Of a stretch of 64,000 bases of DNA, positions 24,542 to 37,000 are shown in pieces. How positions within the stretch are numbered: the stretch's first letter is position 1; the number at the start of each line of letters is the position of its first letter. The position numbers and the translations under genes were made by a program. The notes under the pieces were generated by a model. The model was not told the origin of the DNA. It was given only the letters and a program-made list of their open reading frames with translations, and searched no databases. Source of the DNA: Magicicada septendecula (lineage: Eukaryota > Arthropoda > Insecta > Hemiptera > Cicadidae); NCBI GenBank assembly GCA_034769895.1, contig CM068373.1, forward strand, positions 435,221,080 through 435,285,079, read 5' to 3'.

Positions 24542-27500
24542 CAGGGCCAGAACTAGGGGGGCAGACGGGGCATGTGCCCCGGGCGCCGGCTTGGAGGGGG
24601 TGCTGAAGGCGCCAGCCCAGACACGGGGCACCGAAAAAGTGAAGAAATAGTAAAATTATTTTCTATGTCGACTATATGTTACAATTTTTCAAATAATAAA
24701 GCATTATTTGTGCGATTTAGGTTTTAACGTCTTCAATTTTATTTTTATTTAATTTGATGTAATTTAAAAAGCAGTAATCATATCTCATAGATGTTAAGAA
24801 TTCATCATTAATTGAGAATAATCCCCGCCTGGTTTCAATCGGCCATATACAAGTTACAACCGATCTTCGTAAGTGCTCGAGCGTGTTCGGGTACTTCCGG
24901 CTCATTGCGGTTTAATGCAGATACATTTTTGGACCCCAAACCCCCCTCACTGTGCCGCTGTTCTGGATTAGAATTTAACTTGTTCTAATTTAGCCCAACC
25001 AAGAAAATTAGTCGCAAATTGGGGAGCATTAAAGCTTTCTGGAGAACTTCTTGTAATTTAGCCTTTTACTAGAATAATTTTGAAAATTGTACGCAAATTG
25101 GGCATTTTTGGGGCTTTCTAGAGCGGAATTCAACTAGTTCCAATTTATCCCTCCCCCAGAAAACTATACGCGAATCGGAGGATTTAAGGCTTTTTAGAGC
25201 ACTCCTGATTTATTCCTTTTCTAAGGTATTTCAACTCGATCTAACTTGGCCTCTTTACCGAAATTTTTTTTATACTCTTAGAGGAGAAGGAGGTGGGGCT
25301 CGAGCACCCAAACCTCCCCCTTGGGTGCACCCATGGCTCCAATATTTAGTTAAGCTTAGCTTCTCTTCTTTCTCCCACCTTACAACCCATAGAGACCTTG
25401 CCAAGATTTGTCCTCTTCGTAAATCTAGATTCATAGTTAAGTTGATGATAGTTATAATGGTACAACCCATGTTGTCGAGGGCGATGTTGTGAGATGTTTT
25501 CAGTAAAAACAAGAAGATTTTTTCTCACAATTTTTATTTTTATTTTTATTTTCGTATCTTTTGGATCCAATAAAACTGATTAAAAAAAAAAATTTTTTGT
25601 CTAAGTTTGAAGATGAAATATTGAGGATGTATCTATTATGAATTCAAAAGCTACCTCCGTTAAAAAAATTTTCTTGCTTTTATTTTCTAATAGTAACCTA
25701 TTACCTAATAGTGACCAATAAACGGTTCTAACTTTTAGGTGAGGTAAGCTGCCAACAACGAGACGAAGAAGGTTCACAAGGAGAAGAACATCCAGTTGAG
25801 GCCGACCAGTCTAACTATGTACATATGGAAGCCACGAACACTGACACTGTAAGTACTGCTAAAGATATAGAAATCGCTGAACAGCTAGCTCTCAGTAAAA
25901 CGGACGATTCTGCAGTTTCGAGCATGATAGATAATAGCTCAAAAATTTATAGAAACAAAGAGCTTCAGGACTCACAGTTAGATTTTGATATTAATGACCC
26001 AGGGTCATGGCCAAGTACAATATCTGATCATCAGAGATGTTACATAACGAAAATGAGGTTAGATAAAGATAATGAACAAGAGCTAGATCTAAGTAAAAGT
26101 ATGAGGGAGGGCCGTAGCCTCACAAAGGACTGGTTTTTCAAACTGTTCCCTAATGGAGAGCAAGTAAAAAGATCCTGGCTAGGTTATAGCAAGATTAAAA
26201 ATGCAATATTTTGCATCCCATGTAGGCTATTTTCACAAACTTTTAAAGAATCTACAACTAGCTTGTCATTTTTAGCTAAAGAAGAGGGTTTCACCCAATG
26301 GAAAAAGGTGAGTGAAAGAATTCCAGATCATGAAAATTCGCAAAATCACAAGCGTTGTTTTTGTTCTTGGAAATCACTTGAAACGTCAATGAAAAAGGGA
26401 GGAATAGATAAAGAACTACAGGAACATATAGCAAGAGAAGAAATTCACTGGCGACAAGTGCTTCGCTGTATCATTGACGCAATAGTTTTTTTAGCAAAAC
26501 AAGGAGGGCCATTAAGAGGATCATCTGAGCTAGATAATTTTGGTGATCCAAGAAGTGGGAGGTTTTTAAACACAATCGATTTGATTTCCCATTACAATGC
26601 TGATTTACGTGATCATATCAATCGCCATAGAAAAGGTCAGATTGGGTATTTTTCCCACAAGATTCAAAATGAATTTCTCACGTTAATTAGCAGCAAAGTA
26701 AGAGAAGATATTCTCAAAGATGTGAAAGATGCCAAATTTTTTCAATTATGTTTGATGCTACTCCCGATATAAGCCACAAAGAACAGATGACCCAAATTGT
26801 TCGGTATATGAAAATGACTGAAACTGGGCCTGAAATAACAGAGAGTTTTATAGATTTTTTCATTATCCATGACAAAACGGGGTTAGGAATATTGGAAGAA
26901 ATTTTAAAAAAATTAGAAAATGACGGATTGGACATCAAAAATTGCAGAGGCCAGTCTTACGACAATGGAGCTAACATGGCCGGCATCTATAAGGGAGTTC
27001 TAACAGAAAATAAGCTGGCACGTTTTGTACCATGCTCAGCTCATTCATTAAATTTAGTTGGTGTGCATGCTGCTGAGCTCTCTCCACAAGCCCAATCTTT
27101 TTTTGGCATAGTAAATCGTCTGTTTGTTTTTTTCTCATCTTCTACTTCAAGATGGGAAGTTTTAAAGAAGCATGTGCCGATTTCCTTAAAATCCCTGAGT
27201 AAGACCAGATGGTCAGCAAGGAAGGAGTCGGTGGATGTTTTTCATAAGCATTTAAACGATTTGAATTATGATTTAGAGGAATTGGTCGAAAGTTCGCTCT
27301 GTAACGCTGAAACAAAAGCGGAAGCTAGATGTTTGGCACAAAACATTTGCAAATTTGAATTTATTGTCCTAACCTGCTTCTGGAGCAAAATGCTGCAAAA
27401 AATTGATCGCGTAAATAAATACCTACAAAGGGATGATGTCACCGTAGACACAGCTGTGAGACACATCAAGGTCTTACTAAAAGATTTAGAATCAATAAGG

Positions 27501-28735
27501 AGCAATGCACCAGAAGATGCTATTTCGGAAGCCAGAAGAATAGCTGAAAGCCTTGATGTCCCTCAAGAATTTGAGGAAAAACGGAAAAGAAAAAAAAATA
27601 AAATGTTTGACGAGAGGTGTGAAGATGAGATCAGTGGATTATCACAAGAAGACTTTTTAAAAGTGGGATTGAGGGGAATATTTGACAGCATTTTAAACGA
27701 CATGAATGTCCGATTTAAAGCTCTGGAAGAAGTAAACTTGAAATTTAGTTTCCTGAATGGAAAAATAATAAATAAAATGAGTGTTGCAGAGCTAAGGTTA
27801 GAAGCTGAAAAAGTCGCGGATTCCTACAAAACGGATTTGAACAAAGAAGAACTTTTTCAAGAAGTAGAAAGCTTCAAGCACCATGCGATGGAAATTGACG
27901 ACAGATTAAAAACAGCACATGCAAAGGCAATGCTCCAGATTATTTATAAACATGGGCTTCAAGATGCTTATCCAAACTTGACTACGGCATTGAAGATTTT
28001 TATAACTTTACCAGTTACAGTTGCTTCAGCCGAAAGAAGCTTCAGTAAATTGAAAATAGTCAAAAACTACTTGAGGAGCACAATGGAACAAGACAGACTC
28101 TCTAACTTGAGCATCATTTCTATCGAGCACCAGAGAACATCATCTATTTCTTTTGAGGACATTATTAACACCTTTGCTGCCAGAAAAGCTCGAAAAGTGA
28201 CAATTTGATTTATTTAGATTCAAGAATGAATAAGGACTGTTAGTAAATTTAGTGCCCAAAACTCATGTAAAAATCTAATTTGTTTTCAATGTGTTCCAAA
28301 TTTAAATAGTAAAGTACTACATGAATACTGTACCAATTTATAACCAAAATACCAAATAAACTTAAAAATGATTTGAAGTTTAACTGAATGTCTCATTTCT
28401 TAATGTGTTACCCACTTCTGTAATTTCAGATTAACAAATGAAGAAAAAACCTTTTACTTTTTAGATTCTGTTAAAAATTATTACACAAAATACAATAGAG
28501 GAGTGCTGTAATTTCACAACTGAATTTCACTTGATCTGTTTCCACTATAGTGTAGTGTGTTTGATGAATAAAGCTACGAAGCTGTAATTAATAGCATTGA
28601 CTTAAGTACAGGAAAGTATATGCTTTTGTTTTTTGTTAAATAGTTTTAAATGGAGTGAGTATGGTGTGGAGGGGGAGGAGGGGGCGCCGAAATATACCCT
28701 TGCCCCGGGTGAAAGGAGGGCTAGTTCCGGCCCTG
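24542..28735 (+). mobile_element. hAT transposon, copy 1
   Basis: Length 4,194 bp. The ends are CAGGGCCAGAACTAG and, in reverse complement, CAGGGCCGGAACTAG, one mismatch in 15. A perfect 8-bp target duplication CTCATTAG flanks it (24534-24541 and 28736-28743). The plus-strand transposase gene is broken by a 1-nt deletion. The element sits inside the internal region of the LTR element, in the same place as copy 2. Confidence 0.95.
25825..28208 (+). pseudogene. hAT transposase, copy 1, 1-nt frameshift
   Basis: Identical in layout to the intact copy at 35354-37738. A single A is missing within 26734-26742 (TTTTTT here, TATTTTT in copy 2). This splits the 794-codon frame into a 315-codon N-terminal part (25825-26772) and a C-terminal part (open from 26748 to 28208). 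The break falls just before the first catalytic Asp (FDATPD), so the N-terminal product would lack the catalytic core. The change is next to a homopolymer, so an assembly or sequencing error cannot be excluded. Confidence 0.9.
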
Positions 28736-28934
28736 CTCATTAGTATCTATTTTTTATATTATTTAGTTTTTTACTTGTTCATAATACATCTATCAATCAT
28801 ATTATAACATACTCTTATTTCTCTGTACTTAATTTTAATTCATATGTAACTCCCCCTAACGTCTCTTACATCTGCGAGTAGGCATAGCCTATACGAAATA
28901 TACTTCGTATAAGCTGTCCCAGTTCGGGGGCCAT
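28736..28934 (-). mobile_element. Internal region, unit 1, leader between LTR B and hAT
   Basis: About 200 bp of LTR-element leader, starting on the minus strand with the primer-binding site and a strong palindrome (28890-28911). It ends in the right copy of the hAT target duplication. Confidence 0.65.
28914..28933 (-). promoter_or_regulatory. Primer-binding site of the tandem LTR element (unit 1)
   Basis: The minus strand reads TGGCCCCCGAACTGGGACAG one base after the LTR terminus (...CTCTCA). TGG at the start and a GAAC core are typical of sites complementary to a tRNA 3' end and T arm. The site fixes both the LTR edge at 28935 and the minus-strand orientation. Confidence 0.7.
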
Positions 28935-30994
28935 TGAGAGCTTTCCATTTACGTACACAATTAATAAAAGACATAGAAATACATTTGTATCATTAACTCT
29001 TACCTTCTCGGGGTCCAGGATTCTGTTACACGAACTCACAGTCTGCAAGAGAGGTTATTGGGTTCGTTACACAATAAACACGCTTTTTGACTATATTAAT
29101 CAGCTCTGTTTATTAATCGATTGCAACATTTGTTTTAATTTTCTTTTAAATTTACTTAGTATTCTTTTTTTATATCTCCAATCTAGTACAGTTCATATTA
29201 ATTATCTTTTCTTCGAACATTTACAAAACAAACATTTAAGCTACTTGAACAATGGTAAACATTATAAGAACTACTTCCAAACCTTAACGTAAAAATTAAT
29301 TATAGGAAGACAACCCAGCATCTTACTCACACCCACATTCATACAGTATTTAAATTCCCCATAATTTAGAGCTCTTTTAAATTTAAATTTATTATATAGT
29401 TACTTGGTCGTTGTTTATGCAACTCACGGCGTCTCTGTTAACCCCGTGCCGCTCTACGCATTTTCGTCACCATTTGTCCAAAATTAGTTCTCACTGGTTT
29501 AATTTTGATGCCACTGAATTATAACTGTTCTCACTGGTTTGCATCACTTTAAATTATGATTTAAACCATGTTTTTCATAAGTTTTACTAGATATCGGCTC
29601 GCAAGCCTTTATACGTTCAACCGGCTGCGAGCCACAGCTGTAGACGAACTGTCTTTTACCTACTTTCACATTTTTATATGCGGGCGAGATGAAAACGGTG
29701 CCCAGCCGGTGGACGCACACAACTGCTCGTGTCCGTTGTCTTGAGATGTTATTTACCGACTGCCTTTGTTCTCTGCACAACAAGCGCTAAGGAATGTATC
29801 TGTACGTGGCGTTTTTGTGAGAACGTTGGCCGAGGTGTGCGCTCTTGTGTGTGAAATCTCACCCTAGTTGCTAACTTCACATTCCTGTGCCAAGCCACAT
29901 CAGTCTCGACGCTATAGTCCGTTCACCAAATATACTTGGGTGGAATAAAATTGACAAGATTTAATTTCCAAATCCCCATAGGTTTGTACCGTTACAATGT
30001 CAAAATCAACAAACTATTGTATAAATAGCAAATAAGGTAACAAAACAATTTAAATTAATGCGTTAAATTAATGAGTTAGAAAATGTTTTCAGAAAATTTC
30101 AAACTGTATAAAAAGAAAAAAAAAACATGACCTAGGCAAAAGTTAAACATTAAAGGTAGTGGCAAAATTAATTGGCAAAGAAAAAGGTCAAACCACTGTT
30201 AATTAGTGAAAATAAGCCAGAATTGTTAAGTAGATGTTCTTTATTAATAATAATCACAATGTAGTAAATAACTTAAGGAATTTTAACATGATTTTGTGAC
30301 AGTCAAATGACTAAAAGGCCTATAAACAGAATTTTTGTAAAGTTGATAAGACATTAATATTGGGTCAAGATATATCATAAAGGGTATCAAATTGTTTGTA
30401 ATTAAATAATGAAAATAACAATATAAATTAAATTAAGTAAAATTAGGTAATAGTTAGGGAGTAACTTATACTGGAAAGTGAAAAAACCATTTATTTGGAA
30501 TAATACTAGTCATGTGACCCAGAGTTCAGCTGAATTGACCAATCAGGAATTAGAAAAATTTGGTCAAGACAATTTGAAAGAGTAAGAAAATTATATAGTT
30601 GATTTTCAGACATAAATGCGAGCAGATCAGCTCCGTATAGCGAAGAACAAAAGTTCAACTAAGTATCAATTCCGAGTGTGCCCAAAAAGAAGAAATAATT
30701 GTAAAAAATTAAGACGTTACTAAAAAATGAACCAATATAAATCAACAAGCATAAAAAAGAAGAAAAGAATGAATAATAAGTAAATTATAATAAAAAAGTG
30801 AAATATTAATTCAACGAGGCTTGGTGAGATAACCTTATAATAAAACACACTCTTAACAGCTACACCACACTAAGAATAACATCACCAACACTTTTAAACA
30901 ACACCACAGTGAAAGAAAAAGGATAAATAACCATTATTACATTGAACACTTAAAATAAATTAATTTATTCAAAGGAAAAAGTGACGAAGAAACA
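28935..30994 (-). repeat. LTR copy B (middle, recombinant)
   Basis: A 2,060-bp LTR 9,528 bp after copy A. At three diagnostic sites at its left end (including 28958 and 29081) it matches copy C rather than A. From 29178 rightward it matches copy A rather than C at every diagnostic site I checked. It therefore looks like the product of a crossover between the two outer LTRs. It serves both as 5' LTR of unit 1 and 3' LTR of unit 2. Confidence 0.85.
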
Positions 30995-33900
30995 TTTTTC
31001 AAAAAAATTTAATTTCCAAAAAAGCTATTTTGCCAATTAATAAAAATAATTATTCAATCATTTAATTATATTGATTAACAAAAGAATCTATAATTCAATT
31101 ATACAAAACATACTACATCTCAACACCAGTCATCAGCTGATACCTTATGGTCAGGTGAATGACCTTACCCTAGACACACTACACAAAATTATACAATGTA
31201 AAATACATAACACATGTTTATAATTCATACATTCTAACATAATACCACATAATAAAACATAAACATTCATAAATAATACAAAACTCATTCCATTACAAAA
31301 AACATCTCATCTGCATCTGAATACAATTTACAACATTTCAATTTTAGGTTTAGTTTCAAATTCTATAAACTCTTTACCTTGTTACGTTTATTATTACATT
31401 TTAGTTATGAATTTCTATTAATCATTCTCATAACATGATTAGTTTGGGGTGATTTTCCGTCATTCACAATGATTTGATTTATTGAATGGGTATTTAAATA
31501 TGACCTTACCCCCTTCTTCCTCCTAACAACCACTTACGGATTTATATAGGGTGATACCAGTCTCTCAAAAATATTTACCTCCATTAAATTCTCTAACTCA
31601 CCTTAAATCATTCTCCTCTTATTACCAAATACCTGTTATCTTCTTTGTACCTAGGATGTGTGTTCCCTTCCCGTATACTCATTCCCTTATTAGTTCCTGG
31701 CCCTTTCCCAGGTAACTCCGCCAAACCCCATTTAAAACTATTCACCTCCCGCCACAACGCCTGTCGTTGAGGACTCCGTACACCTCCACCCTCATACAAA
31801 ATTTCACCACCACCTGTTTACTCTCCAATTCCATTACTCTCACTTTCTCTACGTATATGCACTCCCACTACTGTGTCCCTACTATCAACCCGGTTCTGTA
31901 TTACTTTTCTTCCAAAATTCGTATTTTGTCTAATACCCATTTAAGTTAACTCTGACTGACCCAATGCCTTATTGAAATAATTATCATCACCCAAACTCTA
32001 TCTTTTACAACATTTTACATTACTTTAACCATTGAAAAAAATATTCATAACTACCTCAAATTAATATCATCATTTAATTTAAACCTTTGAAACTCATTCA
32101 AAGCTTATTATTCAAACATTAAACATTTTACTTTATTTAAATTGCATTATAAATTTCATACTTACATTACATCACTCAATTGAATAAACACCTGATTCCT
32201 GTCATAGACACAAAATTATAAACATTCATTACCACAAATATCACGTACAACCATATGTACCTTCTGAAACATAACAATCATATGACTCCACAACTAAACA
32301 CATTTTACATTTATTCATTTACTATTTATTATCAATTTCAAATCTCAGAGACATTTAAATTCATTATCCAAATTTATTTATACCACATTTAAATCAATTA
32401 ATTCATCTACAATTTATTTTAATTACCTTATTACAAAACAATTACAGTTCCTTTATTACAAACTTATTATTTATTTAGTCTGACAAAATATTATTATTAA
32501 AATCAATTTTTACTACATACACACATTGTTTACATCAAATACATTTTACACCACAAACACAATTAATCTCCCTATTAATTTATTTACAATTTTTTGTCAT
32601 TATTTTTCTGTTTACCACACCTCATTTCATAAGTTAGCCAGATCATCACCATAAACTAAAATAATTAAAATGTCCATTCATTGATTTTTTATTTAACCCC
32701 CATCATCGTATATTAGTCTTACTTTTATATAACAATTATCATCTTTAACTACACTCTTATTGTTATTATGATTTATATAATAACCCTTGCATATTAATTT
32801 ATCCCCTCTATCACAAGAATAATACACCAGATTATTCTCCCCTATTAACTCATAAAACCCGTTTACTTTGGTATTTTTGGTCCAGTCTCCGTATTTTTGG
32901 TTGACATCAGGTAAGTTATTTTATCATATTCTTCTACTATATCCATCACATCATAAGGTAAGTGTTTATCATCTACAATGGTATCATCAAAATAATCATC
33001 AATATCTGTTTCACAAGGTAAGCATTTCATATAGTTTATTTTTTCCAACTCTAACCTCTCTATCAACTCTTTATAACTTCTCTTTAACTTAAATAATTCT
33101 ATCTCACCATCAACACACAACTCTCTCTCTCTAAATATCTCTCACCATAACGCCATATCACACTTTCTCTGCCATCTCATACAGAGGGTACTGAATCATC
33201 ACACAAAATCAGGGAACAATTTGAAGACCTCATGTCTTCCAATACTAAGGGACTCTTGCCCTTCAACAACAACATTTGTAAACACCTTGGTTCACAATAA
33301 ACCTGGGGAAATTTACCCTCTGCAACCCCTCTACCTGTAAACTCTCTTCATACTCTCTCTCTCTCTAACTGATAAACACTTGTTTCTACCCCTTTACAAC
33401 CCCCTACTCCCATTATTCTCTCACTCTCTCTAACTATCTCTACATCATCACTATCTATTTTCATTAAAGCACCTTTAAATAGCTCGTTTTCTACTATCTT
33501 ATCACTATTACTTATTAATTCATTTTTACAACTGTAACTTACCTTGTTACTTATTTCTTCACTATTTTTGTTCTTGTTACACTCACCTGTATTTATTCTC
33601 AACACTCCCATTTTCTCAATATTTCATTCTAATTTGTTAACGTTACTTTCAAATATCTCATTTGTATTTTCTAAATGCTTATTAATTTTATTAATGTCGT
33701 TTTTCAAATCACTATTTTGCTCTTTCAATTCATCGAAATTCTTTTCACATCTTTTTCTTTGTTTGTTAATATCATTACTTAATTTCTCAAACTTATTATC
33801 AAATTTTTCATCATTATTATCAAAACGACTCTTTATTTCATTAAATTGATTTAGTAAATCAATTATCATTTAGTAGTATCATGTCATTATCAAATTTGCT

Positions 33901-34069
33901 ATTACATTTTGTTGAGGTTGGAGTTAACTGAACTCCTGAATCCTCTGTCACATTTGTTTCATCTGTTACATTTAATTCGACTATTTCGTCTTAACCCACA
34001 TTTGGAGTTGATGAACTCCCAGGCCACTTATGACAGCTGATTCATTCATTTCAACTTCAATCTCATTAG
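30995..34069 (-). mobile_element. Internal region, unit 2, left of the hAT insertion
   Basis: Repeat of 21467-24541 at an offset of 9,528 bp, with no difference I could see by eye. It has the same absence of pol and the same gag-like remnant. Confidence 0.65.
32863..33869 (-). pseudogene. gag-like coiled-coil remnant, unit 2
   Basis: Second copy of the remnant at 23335-24341, with the same internal stop (33624-33626) and the same broken frames. The decay therefore predates the duplication. Confidence 0.4.
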
Positions 34070-37000
34070 CAGGGCCAGAACTAGGGGGGCAGACGGGGCA
34101 TGTGCCCCGGGCGCCGGCTTGGAGGGGGTGCTGAAGGCGCCAGCCCAGACACGGGGCACCGAAAAAGTGAAGAAATAGTAAAATTATTTTCTATGTCGAC
34201 TATATGTTACAATTTTTCAAATAATAAAGCATTATTTGTGCGATTTAGGTTTTAACGTCTTCAATTTTATTTTTATTTAATTTGATGTAATTTAAAAAGC
34301 AGTAATCATATCTCATAGATGTTAAGAATTCATCATTAATTGAGAATAATCCCCGCCTGGTTTCAATCGGCCATATACAAGTTACAACCGATCTTCGTAA
34401 GTGCTCGAGCGTGTTCGGGTACTTCCGGCTCATTGCGGTTTAATGCAGATACATTTTTGGACCCCAAACCCCCCTCACTGTGCCGCTGTTCTGGATTAGA
34501 ATTTAACTTGTTCTAATTTAGCCCAACCAAGAAAATTAGTCGCAAATTGGGGAGCATTAAAGCTTTCTGGAGAACTTCTTGTAATTTAGCCTTTTACTAG
34601 AATAATTTTGAAAATTGTACGCAAATTGGGCATTTTTGGGGCTTTCTAGAGCGGAATTCAACTAGTTCCAATTTATCCCTCCCCCAGAAAACTATACGCG
34701 AATCGGAGGATTTAAGGCTTTTTAGAGCACTCCTGATTTATTCCTTTTCTAAGGTATTTCAACTCGATCTAACTTGGCCTCTTTACCGAAATTTTTTTTA
34801 TACTCTTAGAGGAGAAGGAGGTGGGGCTCGAGCACCCAAACCTCCCCCTTGGGTGCACCCATGGCTCCAATATTTAGTTAAGCTTAGCTTCTCTTCTTTC
34901 TCCCACCTTACAACCCATAGAGACCTTGCCAAGATTTGTCCTCTTCGTAAATCTAGATTCATAGTTAAGTTGATGATAGTTATAATGGTACAACCCATGT
35001 TGTCGAGGGCGATGTTGTGAGATGTTTTCAGTAAAAACAAGAAGATTTTTTCTCACAATTTTTATTTTTATTTTTATTTTCGTATCTTTTGGATCCAATA
35101 AAACTGATTAAAAAAAAAAATTTTTTTGTCTAAGTTTGAAGATGAAATATTGAGGATGTATCTATTATGAATTCAAAAGCTACCTCCGTTAAAAAAATTT
35201 TCTTGCTTTTATTTTCTAATAGTAACCTATTACCTAATAGTGACCAATAAACGGTTCTAACTTTTAGGTGAGGTAAGCTGCCAACAACGAGACGAAGAAG
35301 GTTCACAAGGAGAAGAACATCCAGTTGAGGCCGACCAGTCTAACTATGTACATATGGAAGCCACGAACACTGACACTGTAAGTACTGCTAAAGATATAGA
35401 AATCGCTGAACAGCTAGCTCTCAGTAAAACGGACGATTCTGCAGTTTCGAGCATGATAGATAATAGCTCAAAAATTTATAGAAACAAAGAGCTTCAGGAC
35501 TCACAGTTAGATTTTGATATTAATGACCCAGGGTCATGGCCAAGTACAATATCTGATCATCAGAGATGTTACATAACGAAAATGAGGTTAGATAAAGATA
35601 ATGAACAAGAGCTAGATCTAAGTAAAAGTATGAGGGAGGGCCGTAGCCTCACAAAGGACTGGTTTTTCAAACTGTTCCCTAATGGAGAGCAAGTAAAAAG
35701 ATCCTGGCTAGGTTATAGCAAGATTAAAAATGCAATATTTTGCATCCCATGTAGGCTATTTTCACAAACTTTTAAAGAATCTACAACTAGCTTGTCATTT
35801 TTAGCTAAAGAAGAGGGTTTCACCCAATGGAAAAAGGTGAGTGAAAGAATTCCAGATCATGAAAATTCGCAAAATCACAAGCGTTGTTTTTGTTCTTGGA
35901 AATCACTTGAAACGTCAATGAAAAAGGGAGGAATAGATAAAGAACTACAGGAACATATAGCAAGAGAAGAAATTCACTGGCGACAAGTGCTTCGCTGTAT
36001 CATTGACGCAATAGTTTTTTTAGCAAAACAAGGAGGGCCATTAAGAGGATCATCTGAGCTAGATAATTTTGGTGATCCAAGAAGTGGGAGGTTTTTAAAC
36101 ACAATCGATTTGATTTCCCATTACAATGCTGATTTACGTGATCATATCAATCGCCATAGAAAAGGTCAGATTGGGTATTTTTCCCACAAGATTCAAAATG
36201 AATTTCTCACGTTAATTAGCAGCAAAGTAAGAGAAGATATTCTCAAAGATGTGAAAGATGCCAAATATTTTTCAATTATGTTTGATGCTACTCCCGATAT
36301 AAGCCACAAAGAACAGATGACCCAAATTGTTCGGTATATGAAAATGACTGAAACTGGGCCTGAAATAACAGAGAGTTTTATAGATTTTTTCATTATCCAT
36401 GACAAAACGGGGTTAGGAATATTGGAAGAAATTTTAAAAAAATTAGAAAATGACGGATTGGACATCAAAAATTGCAGAGGCCAGTCTTACGACAATGGAG
36501 CTAACATGGCCGGCATCTATAAGGGAGTTCTAACAGAAAATAAGCTGGCACGTTTTGTACCATGCTCAGCTCATTCATTAAATTTAGTTGGTGTGCATGC
36601 TGCTGAGCTCTCTCCACAAGCCCAATCTTTTTTTGGCATAGTAAATCGTCTGTTTGTTTTTTTCTCATCTTCTACTTCAAGATGGGAAGTTTTAAAGAAG
36701 CATGTGCCGATTTCCTTAAAATCCCTGAGTAAGACCAGATGGTCAGCAAGGAAGGAGTCGGTGGATGTTTTTCATAAGCATTTAAACGATTTGAATTATG
36801 ATTTAGAGGAATTGGTCGAAAGTTCGCTCTGTAACGCTGAAACAAAAGCGGAAGCTAGATGTTTGGCACAAAACATTTGCAAATTTGAATTTATTGTCCT
36901 AACCTGCTTCTGGAGCAAAATGCTGCAAAAAATTGATCGCGTAAATAAATACCTACAAAGGGATGATGTCACCGTAGACACAGCTGTGAGACACATCAAG

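Noticed and set aside
28890-28911. loxP-like sequence (ACTTCGTATA)
   Set aside because: The arms are inside-out relative to loxP and only part of the arm matches; a chance resemblance of an AT-rich palindrome.
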